Assembly: GCA_963678705.1 (NCBI GenBank)
Contig: OY783216.1
Location: 15,082,596-15,146,595, forward strand
Source: Panorpa germanica
Lineage: Eukaryota; Arthropoda; Insecta; Mecoptera; Panorpidae
Length of the DNA stretch: 64,000 bases
Direction of reading: 5' to 3'
The notes under the pieces were generated by a model. The model did no database searches. It saw only the letters and a list, made by a program, of their open reading frames with translations, and was not told the DNA's origin. Below are positions 45,389 to 55,935 of the stretch, in pieces; position 1 is the first letter of the stretch, and each line of letters starts with the position of its first letter. Made by a program: the position numbers and the translations under genes.

Positions 45389-47875
45389 TGTACACGACGT
45401 ATGCGACCTTTTAATGCTCTAATTATTGAAGTGTTTTCGGTTGGTCGCTAAAGTCTAGATTTAAAGTGGACTATATGATTTGTTAATTTGACAGAGAAAT
45501 GTAATATTTTTTGTTACTACGAATAAATTGTAGTCTTATACTACAACAACGGTTCCAATATCTATATCTATTGTATTGTGACGGTAAGTTTGAACTAGAC
45601 AATAATGCTATATACTAGTTTCTACGACAACGAAGAATTCTACTAACTAAATTGATTGTATTGCGACGATAAGTTTGGTTTATGTAATAATGCAAATACT
45701 AGGTTCTACGACAACGATGAATTTTACTAACTAAATTGATTGTAATGCAACGATACCTTTGGTTTGTATAATATTGCGATATAAGGTTCTACGACAACGA
45801 TAAATTCTACTAACTAAATTGATTGTAATGCAACGATACGTTTGGTTTGTATAATATTGCGATATACTAGGTCTACGACAACGATAAGTACTACTAATAA
45901 ACTAATTGTATTGCGACGATATGTTTGTTCTAGGTAGTAATGTTATAAACTATGGTTCTAAGACAACGATAAGTACTACTAACTAAATTAATTCTATGCG
46001 ACGATATGTTTGTTCTAGGTAATATGTTATAAACTATGGTTCTACGACAACGATAAGTACTACTAACTAAATGATTTTATTGCGATAATATGTTTGTTCT
46101 AGGCAATAATGTTATAACTATGGTTCTACGACAATGATAAGTACTACTAACTAAATTAATTGTGTTGCGACGATATGTTTGTTCTAGGTAATAATGTTTT
46201 AAACTATGGTTCTACGGACAACGATAAGTACTACTAACTAAATTGATTGTATTGCGATGATATGTTTGTTCTAGTAATAATGTTATAAACTATGGTTCTA
46301 CGACAACGATAGTACTACTAACTAAATTAATTGTATTGCGACGATATGTTTGTTCTAGTAATTATGTTATAAACTATGGTTCTACGACAACGATAAGTAC
46401 TACTAACTAAATTAATTGTATTGCGACGATATGTTTGTTCTAGGTAATAATGTTATAAACTATGGTTCTACGATAACGATAAGTACTACTAACTAAATTG
46501 ATTGTATTGCGATGATATGTTTGTTCTAGGTAATAATGTTATAAACTATGGTTCTACGACAATGATAAGTACTACTAACTAAATTAATTGTATTGCGACG
46601 ATATGTTTGTTCTAGGTAATAATGTTATAAACTATGTTTCTACGACAACGATAAGTACTACTAACTAAATTAATTGTATTGCGACGATATGTTTGTTCTA
46701 GGTAATAATGTTATAAACTATGGTTCTACGACAACGATAAGTACTACTAACTAAATTGATTGTATTGCGATGATATGTTTGTTCTAGGTAATAATGTTAT
46801 AAACTATGGTTCTACGACAACGATAAGTACTACTAACTAAATTGATTGTATTGCGATGGTATGTTTGTTCTAATAACTAAATTTATTTATAAGTTTGCTA
46901 ATACGTGGTTATATTGAATATAATATAATATACATCTGCGACAATGTTAATGATGGATTAATTCTAATTATCAAACGTAAATTATTATTTATTATAGCGA
47001 AGTGGTTTGCCTTAAATCATTTGGACGGTAACAATATTTGGAATCGCAGAATGCTGTTTACTAGAAACAATTTGGCAGCGGTTTCGTTATATTAACTATT
47101 TGTATAAAGTTATTTGTTATATTTTATATTCATTAAATTAATAACATATGCAAATTGTTACGACTTTGAAAGGTTGCGTGATGCTTACAAAATTAGCTTG
47201 TACGGAAATTGCATCTTTATAATGTTTAAATAATAATATTATTTTGGTGTTACTTAATATTAATTATATCTTTTAACGAATATTTTGCCTAGACATTAGC
47301 AGAATATGTTATTTTTATTGAAGTTTAAATTATTTCATTACGACTCCTTATAATTAATTTGTAGACAACGGTAATTGATACGACAGACTCACATTACACA
47401 CTCACTTATTAACTAAATATAACACATACGGACAACGCCGGTTGATACAATTAAAACATAATGATAGGTTTCTAATATCAGACTTCTAAACTCATATCAC
47501 AACATCAGTTTATTTCTTTTGTCATTTCTTATAATTTTTTCCTTTGGTTTTTAATTCTCAATATCTAACAAAACCATTCAATAATATAATAAATATTCAA
47601 TATCCAACGTCCAACATCAATCAATAAACAACGACAAACAATAACAAAACAGCAACAGAAAACAACAAATTCGAATTGGTAAAATAAATAGAATTATTTA
47701 TTTTACGAAAAAATCGGCAATACAAGAAAACTTATATAGATTATGAATAATATTTTATATGTGAGAGCTAATTTTGAAACAGTAAAATTGTATTGAATTC
47801 TAAGAGTTAAACTTTACTTTATTATTTTAAATAGTTCTATTTTAATTTTAATTTTTTAGGATTGTGTACTTAACA
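45389..47875 (-). repeat. 3' LTR of the minisatellite-LTR element
   Basis: 2487 bp, TG...CA ends. Same family as 51261-54533 and the solo LTR 4216-5850, but with fewer minisatellite copies than its partner. A plus-strand frame of 66 codons at 46895-47095 recurs in the other LTR, but it is simply conserved LTR sequence. Confidence 0.9.
45555..46885. repeat. 86-bp minisatellite, about 15 copies
   Basis: Unit: 'gttctacgacaacgataag', 'tactactaactaaattgatt', 'gtattgcgacgatatgtttg', 'ttctaggtaataatgttata', 'aactatg'. The outer copies diverge and have small deletions. The central ones are nearly identical and alternate between 'aaattgattgtattgcgatg' and 'aaattaattgtattgcgacg' variants. Confidence 0.93.
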
Positions 47876-47996
47876 TCCCTTGGGGCTATTTTGGCTTCTG
47901 CCAAAATATAAACTTAATCTAAATGCTAATCTTTCTAAAATCATTAACATGGCAATGTTGTCATTTAACAGGGACAGACAAATTATGTTACTTGAG

Positions 47997-49780
47997 TTAC
48001 TTTGGCCATATCAATATCTTTTTGAACCAACTTGGTTTGTCAACAAACAATCTGATTAAATATTGGACATGTTTTGTGTCACATACATTTGTAGTTTTAT
48101 GATAAAGTTCACTTCTGGTACAATATATGTATTTCGTGACCTTAGTCAGGAATAAATGGGCGAAAATTCTGTTAGCGACAACAAATCCGTTGTTTACACG
48201 GGCTGGCGACAGAAACAATAGATGAGTGCAGGGTTGTAAACCAAATTTGATATTAACGATGTCATGTGCAAAACGTTGCTGTTGCACTAGCTTAGCAGTG
48301 AAAGTCTCAATTTTTAAAACGAAATTTAATGTTGGTAATGCGCTATTCAATTGTAATGAAAGCCAAAATCGTGGGCAATATACTATAAGATGAATTTTAC
48401 AATATTTCGATATTTCTGACATAACATTCGATATAGTGTTATTTGTGCACCACCTTGAAGGTATTGTAATTGGTTTAATTTTTGGAAATTTCATGCGATT
48501 ATTCTGTGGATCTTGATAATGAGGCCGACCAGCAATAAATTGCAATAACCATTTAGGCCTATAAAACCAAACTCTAAGAGTGATAATGTCTTAAATTAAT
48601 TCTTTTTCATTGCCTGAGTTAAATTGCATCTGTTTAGTAAACATAAATGCGGACCACAGGTCTTCTATACAATGACCAATAAAACTTTTCAAAAAATTAA
48701 TACGCGATAACGACCTAGGATCATTGTTGGACAAACTTTCCGTCCAATGGGTCTGGATAATAACCTTCACCCTTGAATCAATCGGTGCTATCCAACAGGG
48801 TAATGGATTACACAACGGTCCAACATGCGCAACTTGCCGGCTAGTTGTATTTTTGATCTCTAATTGATCTTTTTTGTTGTCTTCATTATTTTGGTACGGT
48901 ACTAAATAAGTTAAAGAGCTGTTTGAGTCATTAAAAACTATCTGAAGAGAATTGGGTTGAGACTCTATTATACATTCTAAGCTATCTGGTTTAGAAAAAC
49001 TGTCATGAATTAGAAAAACAGTTTCAAGTTTTGAATTTGATTTTTTATCACAAGACTCAGTAATATGATTTAATGATTGTTGTTCAATTTTACATATGAT
49101 TGCTTCCGGTAATTTACAATCTTTGGTTTTGACTATAGGTGATTTATAACTGTTCACGAAAATATTTGTTGTCCATAAGAATAAGTCATCAGGTGTTGGT
49201 AACTGGTTTGAAAAATAATCATGCTCGAATGCAGTAAGCATATTATCGTTTAAAACTGAGCTTAATATACAATATATGGTAAAATTAAAATATTCTCTAG
49301 CTTGGTAAGTCAACATTCGCATACGGTGCGACAATTCTTTATGTATATCATTAAATATTTCAAGGCTTTGATTATGGTTTTACCTCTTACTAATTTTAAT
49401 ACGTGATTCACAATGTTAAGTTTTGTATTGTTTAGTGGAGCCTCGGTTCTAATATCATGATGAAACGTCACAAAAGTATCCATTCTAGCAATGAGATCAA
49501 AATATAGAGTTCGATATGTTTTAAACAAATTAATATTTTGTTCGTCTAATTCTAAGTCAGCCAATAAATATTGCTCATTAATGTTGTCAACCAACGAATA
49601 CAAATTCTTGTACAATTCTCGAAGAATAAGTTCTACAACCTGAATAGTGTATATGTCTGACGAATTCATGATATAATTATCGCAAATATTAGCAATTTCA
49701 TTAATTGCACTTAATGTATAATCTCTTTTTAAAACGAGCAAATGAACGTGGTGATATTGAACAGCGTCAAATAATTCCAT
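47997..49780 (-). pseudogene. Gag-like protein of the minisatellite-LTR element, broken
   Basis: An N-terminal frame (49780 to about 49330, 156 codons: MELFDAVQYHHVHLLVLKRD and onward) shifts frame near 49340. It then continues as one frame from 49334 to 47997 with a single internal stop (TAA at 48591), about 590 codons in all. The N-terminal part is helical (IQVVELILRELYKNLYSLVD; TYRTLYFDLIARMDTFV), as in BEL/Pao Gag. The motif ELSHRMRMLTYQAREYFNF and later LPTPDDLFLW fit the end of such a capsid. The last 180 codons (SRWCTNNTISNV to the end) I do not recognise. Assignment to Gag rests on position after the leader and on general similarity. Confidence 0.5.
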
Positions 49781-49880
49781 TTTAGCAATCTATTAGTTCT
49801 TTCAAATTTGTATTTAAAAGGTATGAATTTACTTTTCCTTTTAACTCTAATATTGTTAAAACTCAACTATTTTATATAGT

Positions 49881-51060
49881 TACTAGCTGTCCCGGCCACG
49901 CGTTGCTGTGCCTAACGTTTTTGTCATATTACATTACACAGCGCCATCTATTGAATATATACTCAATCTAGTCAACAGATTTCGATTTACTCAACAGAAT
50001 ATTTACTCAATCTAGTCAACAGATGTCGCCATCATCGTCGCCCGATGTCATATGTCATATACAGATAATTAATAGACTAATAATTAGCAATAAGATAAAA
50101 AAATTGAGATGTAAGCTATCCTATCTTTCAAGTTGGTTAAGTAGTTTAGGAGTCCATAGCGGACAACACAGTGACACGTAATTTATATATATTAAAATAA
50201 TCTACATGAAAACAAAAAAGTGTTATTATTGTGTAACTAAATACTATCCTAAAACAAATAAAGTACCTACTATATAGAAAGCAACTACAAAATGAAACTG
50301 TGTTTAAAAAGTAATATTACGATGATAATTATATCGCATAAACAAATTAGCGCTGCATTCAACCGTTCAGTAGGGAGCCGACCGCGCGAGTGAGCCGCGC
50401 GGCATGGTATCTCGTTGAGCTACACCCCCCTCCCGGCTTGCCCGCAAGCACCACCTCTCTCCCGCCGCGCCGGCCAGCGCAGAGAGCGAGATGGTTTTGT
50501 TTCGGAGTTATTTATCATTATTTATCATTGTAATCTTTAAAGTTTTTTGTTGAAATTAAGTTATGTCAAAGACAATTTTATTCACAATGAAGTACTCTTA
50601 ACCAACAACATATTAATTTGAATAAAGATTAATATTATTATGTTGATACAACTTAAACAAATTATTTCGACCAAATTAGGTACCATAAAAACGGTTTTTG
50701 TGAGTTAATCTTAAAAGATAGACATATACTATCGCGGACTGTTTTTTAGATCAATAAAAGAGCTATTATTCTTTACTACATATTTTTTGTGTATCTTGAA
50801 CCGTTTTCACGGCGCACGCAACGGAAGACTTCAAAGATGAAACAATTTCTCCCGTTTTTTACACATTTACCACTATATCTTTGCTCCTATTGGTCGTAGC
50901 GTGATGTTATATAGCTTATAGCCCTCCTCGATAACTGGACTATCCAACACAAAAAGAATTATTCAATTCAAACCAGTAGTTTCGGAGATTAGCGCGTTCA
51001 AACAAACAAACAAACAAACAAACGAACGAACTCTGTCGCTTTATAATATTAGTATAGATA
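49881..51060. repeat. Dispersed repeat inside the LTR element interior
   Basis: Starts TACTAGCTGTCCCGGCCACG and ends near TTTATAATATTAGTATAGATA after a (CAAA)n tract. Such ends are seen on a dispersed repeat type that is common in insect genomes; I cannot assign its class. It contains a sharply GC-rich island at 50375-50485. No open frame. No clear target duplication. Confidence 0.5.
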
Positions 51061-51240
51061 AATCTTTTACATAAAGGCATAAACAAAGATTTGTAAGGAT
51101 TTCTAAATTGTGGGTTCTTGATAAAAGAAAATCTTTATTGAGATATATTTTGTATGTACTATTTTCTTAAAATAATATTTCCAATCTGCATCAACAATTT
51201 GTAGATTGATTTTTAATTTGCTTTCTTTCCGGTTGTAACA

Positions 51241-51260
51241 TCCGGCTCGATTGGACCAAA
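51241..51260 (-). promoter_or_regulatory. Primer-binding site of the minisatellite-LTR element
   Basis: On the minus strand TTTGGTCCAATCGAGCCGGA follows the 5' LTR without a gap. It shares TGGTCC with the primer sites of the BEL/Pao elements at 10627, 36018 and 42318, which is the main reason for calling this family BEL/Pao-like. Confidence 0.6.
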
Positions 51261-54200
51261 TGTACACGACGTATTCGACCTTTTAATGCTCTAATTTATT
51301 GAAGTGTTTTCGGTTGGTCGCTAAAGTCTTAGATTTAAAGTGGACTGTATGATTTGTTAATTTGACAGAGAAATATAATATTTCTTGTTACTACGAATAA
51401 TTTGTAGTCTTATACTACAACAACGGTTCCAATATCTAAATCTATTGTATTGTGACGGTAAGTTTGAACTAGACAATAATGCTATATACTAGTTTCTACG
51501 ACAACGATGAATTCTACTAACTAAATTGATTGTATTGCGACGATAAGTTTGGTTTATGAAATAATGCGATATACTAGGTTCTACGACAACGACGAATTCT
51601 ACTAACTAAATTGATTGTAATGCAACGATACGTTTGGTTTGTATAATATTTCGATATAAGGTTCTACGACAACGATGAATTCTACTAACTAAATTGATTG
51701 TAATGCAACGATACGTTTGGTTTGTATAATATTGCGATATACTAGGTTCTACGACAACGATAAGTACTACTAACTAAATTGATTGTATTGCGATGGTTTG
51801 TTTGTTCTAGGTAATAATGTTATAAACTATGGTTCTACGACAACGATAGGTACTACTAACTAAATTGATTGTATTGCTATGGTATGTTTGTTCTAGGTAA
51901 TAATGTTATAAACTATGGTTCTACGACAATGATAAGTACTACTAACTAAATCGATTGTATTGCGATGATATGTTTGTTCTAGGTAATAATGTTATAAACT
52001 ATGGTTCTACGACAATAATAAGTACTTCTAACTAAATTAATTGTATTGCGACGATATGTTTGTTCTAGGTAATAATGTTATAAACTATAGTTCTACGACA
52101 ACGATAAGTACTACTAACTAAATTAATTGTATTGCGACGATATGTTTGTTCTAGGTAATAATGTTATAAACTATGGTTCTACGACAACGATAAGTACTAC
52201 TAACTAAATTGATTGTATTGCGATGATATGTTTGTTCTAGGTAATAATGTTATAAACTATGGTTCCACGACAATGATAAGTACTACTAACTAAATTAATT
52301 GTATTGCGACGATATGTTTGTTCTAGGTAATAATGTTATAAACTATGGTTCAACGACAACGATAAGTACTACTAACTAAATTAATTGTATTGCGACGATA
52401 TGTTTGTTCTAGGTAATAATGGTTTAAACTATGGTTCTACGACAACGATAAGTACTACTAACTAAATTAATTGTATTGCGACGATATGTTTGTTCTAGGT
52501 AATAATGTTATAAACTATGGTTCTACGACAACGATAAGTACTACTAACTAAATTGATTGTATTGCGATGATATGTTTGTTCTAGGTAATAATGTTATAAA
52601 CTATGGTTCTACGACAACGATAAGTACTACTAACTAAATTAATTGTATTGCGACGATATGTTTGTTCTAGGTAATAATGTTATAAACTATGTTTCTACGA
52701 AAACGATAAGTACTACTAACTAAATTAATTGTATTGCGACGATATGTTTGTTCTAGGTAATAATGTTATAAACTATGGTTCTACGACAACTATAAGTACT
52801 ACTAACTAAATTGATTGTATTGCGATGATATGTTTGTTCTAGGTAAGAATGTAATAAACTATGGTTCTACGACAATGATAAGTACTACTAACTAAATTAA
52901 TTGTATTGCGACGATATGTTTGTTCTAGGTAATAATGTTATAAACTATGGTTCTACGACAACGAAAAGTACTACTAACTAAATTAATTGTATTGCGATGA
53001 TATGTTTGTTCTAGGTAATAATGTTATAAACTATGGTTCTACGAAAACGATAAGTACTACTAACTAAATTAATTGTATTGCGACGATATGTTTGTTCTAG
53101 GTAATAATGTTATAAACTATGGTTCTACGACAACGATAAGTACTACTAACTAAATTGATTGTATTGCGATGATATGTTTGTTCTAGGTAATAATGTTATA
53201 AACTATGGTTCTACGAGAATGATAAGTACAACTAACTAAATTGATTGTATTGCGATGGTTTGTTTGTTCTAGGTAATATTGTTATAAACTATGGTTCTAC
53301 GACAACGAAAAGTACTACTAACTAAATTAATTGTATTGCGACGATATGTTTGTTTTAGGTAATAATGTTATAAACTATGGTTCTGCGACAACGATAAGTA
53401 CTACTAACTAAATTGATTGTATTGCGATGATATGTTTGTTCTAGGTAATAATGTTATAAACTATGGTTCTACGACAACGATAAGTACTACTTACTAAATT
53501 GATTGTATTGCGATGGTATGTTTGTTCTAATAACTAAATTTATTTATAAGTTTGCTAATACGTGGTTATATTGAATATAATATAATATACATCTGCGAAA
53601 ATGTTGATGATGGATTAATTCTAATTATCAAACGTAAATTATTATTTATTATAGCGAAGTGGTTTGCCTTAAATCATTTGGACGGTAACAATATTTGGAA
53701 TCGCAGAATGCTGTTTACTAGAAACAAATTGGCAGCGGTTTCGTTATATTAACTATTTGTATTAAGTTATTTGTCATATTTTATATTCATTATAATAATA
53801 ACATATGCAAATTGTTACGACTTTGAAAGGTTGCGTGATGCTTACGAAATTAGCTTGTACGGAAATTGTATCTTTATAATGTTTAAATAATAATATTATT
53901 CTGGTGTTACTTAATATTAATTATATCTTTTAACGAATATTTTGCTTAGACATTAGCAGCATATGTTATTTTTATTAAAGTTTAAATTATTTCATTACGA
54001 CTCCTTATAATTAATTTGTAGGCAACGGTAATTGTTACGACAGACTCACATTACACACTCACTTATTATCTAAATATAACACATACGGACAACGCCGGTT
54101 AATAAAATTAAAACATAATGATAGGTTTTTAATATCAGACTTCTTAACTCATATCACAACATCGGTATATTTCTTTTGTCATTTCTTATAATTTTTTTCC

Positions 54201-54533
54201 TTTGGTTTTTAATTCTCAATATCTAACAAAACCATTCAATAATATAATAAATATTCAATATCCAACGTTTAACATCAATCAATAAACAACGACAAACAAT
54301 AACAAAACAGCAACAGAAAACAACAAATTCAAATTGGTAAAATAAATAGAATTATTTATTTTACGAAAAAATCGGGAATACAAGAAAACTTATATAGATT
54401 ATGAATAATATTTTATATGTGAGAGCTAATTTTAAAACAATAAAATTGTATTGAATTTTAAGAGTTAAACTTTACTTTATTATTTTAAATAGTTCTATTT
54501 TAATTTTAATTTTTTAGGATTGTGTACTTAACA
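51261..54533 (-). repeat. 5' LTR of the minisatellite-LTR element
   Basis: 3273 bp, 786 bp longer than its partner, because the internal minisatellite has about nine more copies. The sequences outside the array are nearly the same in both LTRs. Confidence 0.9.
51420..53535. repeat. 86-bp minisatellite, about 24 copies
   Basis: Same unit as at 45555-46885. Most copies differ by one to three bases. The two variant forms (gatt/gatg and aatt/gacg) recur in runs, which suggests that blocks of several units were duplicated together. Confidence 0.93.
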
Positions 54534-54539
54534 GTGACA

Positions 54540-55736
54540 TTAATTATGACATTTAAGACATTTTGCGATATTAACTGAATGCTCATCACATACTGGCTGG
54601 TGACAATTGTCACAGCTCTTGCGAGTATTTCGTCGTCTTTTTATTGGTAAGGCATTGCATACATGGTAAGATCCTGTCACTTTCTTTCTTCCGGATTTAT
54701 CTTTCGGAACCACGGGTCCAGGATTTGGTTCGGCTGTTTCCTCTACTGCATGACCTAAAATACTTTCAACGGCAATCTTTGCTGAGAAGTGGCGCATTAC
54801 TTGCGGATTTGCTGTGCGAGATTTAATCATTGGTATTGCCAGTTCTTCACTCAGTTTCCGCATAAATTGACGACGTTCTGTCGTTTTTTTTTGAAAACAT
54901 TTTATTACTTTCGTAATAAATTATATATGATGCAAGTGAAGAAATGTCCAGCATGTTGAAGATCATTGCCATTGGCCATCTCGAAGATCGTCGTTGACTT
55001 GTGTACTTCTGAACCATTTGGTCTATTGTATCAACGCTAGCTTTATATTTATTACAGCAATTTATAATTTCTGGTTTCCGCTTAGTATCATCACTAACTG
55101 ATGCATCTGAATGCATTGTAGATAACAGAATGACAGCTTTTTTTTTTGAAACATAAGAACACATGGTAACCTTTTTTGGAATCCAAAAACTGTCGAATAC
55201 TGCTCCCGTGTCTTATTTGCTGCCATAACACTAGGGATGTATGGTTTATTTTTTTTTATCGTGCCAACAATGGTAATTTTCCACGATAACAAATGTTTAG
55301 CAACGGGTAGAGTAGTAAAGAAGTTAGCCATGCAGATATTTCTACCACTACCTCGGTAAGGAGCCGCCAATTCTTTCACTACTCTTTCACCCTGATTTTT
55401 TCCTTGAGTGTTACCTATTTTACCAGTGTACATAATCCCCTGCAAAGGATGTGCGTTTCCCGCATCACAAATCCACCAGATCTTTATACCATACATAGCT
55501 GGTTTCGACGGTATATATTGAGTGAATCCAGTACGGCCACGGTATGGATAAAGTTGTTTATCGATTGTCAAGTTTGCGGTTGGTTTGTATATATTAGCTA
55601 GATTTGAATTCAGCATTGTCCACACTTCACGAACTGTAGCTGCCTTGTCTTCTTTTTTACGTTGACTTCGAGTATTACTATCGTCGAATCTCAAAAAACG
55701 CACAATATTATGAAATCTATTTATTCCCATCGCCAA
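54540..55736 (-). pseudogene. piggyBac transposase, truncated and catalytically damaged
   Basis: Three minus-strand frames joined by frame changes near 55110 and 54860 cover the middle and end of a piggyBac transposase: RFHNIVRFLRFDD; the first catalytic Asp in NLTIDKQLYPYRGR; SKPAMYGIKIWW; NICMANFFTTLP, where the family has DNFFTS, so the second catalytic Asp is Ala (codon GCT at about 55331); the third Asp in SVDTIDQMV; and a C-terminal Cys-rich zinc-binding domain (CDNCHQPVC...CLKC). The N-terminal region (roughly 150-200 residues in the family) is absent; only about 195 bp lie between 55736 and the element end. No activity is expected. Confidence 0.88.
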
Positions 55737-55758
55737 GCGATACAGTGGATTCTAGATG

Positions 55759-55781
55759 ATTTTTTTTTTTTTTTTTTTTTA
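55759..55781. repeat. Poly-T tract
   Basis: 23 T residues at the point where transposase similarity stops, suggesting a deletion or slippage site. Confidence 0.8.
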
Positions 55782-55935
55782 AATTGTCACTAACTATTCA
55801 TATATAAAAAAAAAAAGTTTAGAATATTTGTTTTTTAATAAAATAAACAAAATTTTCAATATTAAGATTAGTGGGTACCCGGGTACCCGGTTGCTAAGTG
55901 ACGTCGATAAAGTCGGTCATTAACATAAAGGTTAA

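Larger units (their letters stand above)
45389..54533 (-). mobile_element. LTR retrotransposon with minisatellite-bearing LTRs (BEL/Pao-like)
   Basis: Large direct repeats (45389-47875 and 51261-54533) begin TGTACACGACGTAT and end GTGTACTTAACA. A 5-bp GTGAC duplication (45384-45388 and 54534-54538) flanks them. On the minus strand the right LTR is followed at once by TTTGGTCCAATCGAGCCGG, a BEL-style primer-binding site, so the element reads right to left. The interior is only 3.4 kb, against 5.8 kb of LTR, and keeps a decayed Gag-like frame and an unrelated repeat. No polymerase was found. Confidence 0.9.
45071..55931 (-). mobile_element. piggyBac element inserted in the satellite
   Basis: Ends CCCCTTATGTTAATTACCG (45071) and, on the opposite strand, CCTTTATGTTAATGACCG (from 55931) form terminal inverted repeats of about 17 bp. 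TTAA flanks both (45067-45070 and 55932-55935). Removing the element and one TTAA rebuilds an uninterrupted satellite monomer. Its own sequence is only about 1.7 kb, because 9.1 kb belongs to an LTR element inserted just past the transposase stop. Both ends carry the 16-bp self-complementary motif GGGTACCCGGGTACCC (45089-45104 and 55873-55888). Confidence 0.9.

Noticed and set aside
46895-47095. 66-codon frame conserved at 46895 and again at 53552
   Set aside because: Both lie in paired LTRs of one element, so conservation reflects shared LTR origin. It is antisense to the element and has no motif.
45555-53535. Regularly spaced repeats that could suggest a CRISPR array
   Set aside because: The units are contiguous 86-bp tandem copies without unique spacers, inside LTRs of a eukaryotic element.
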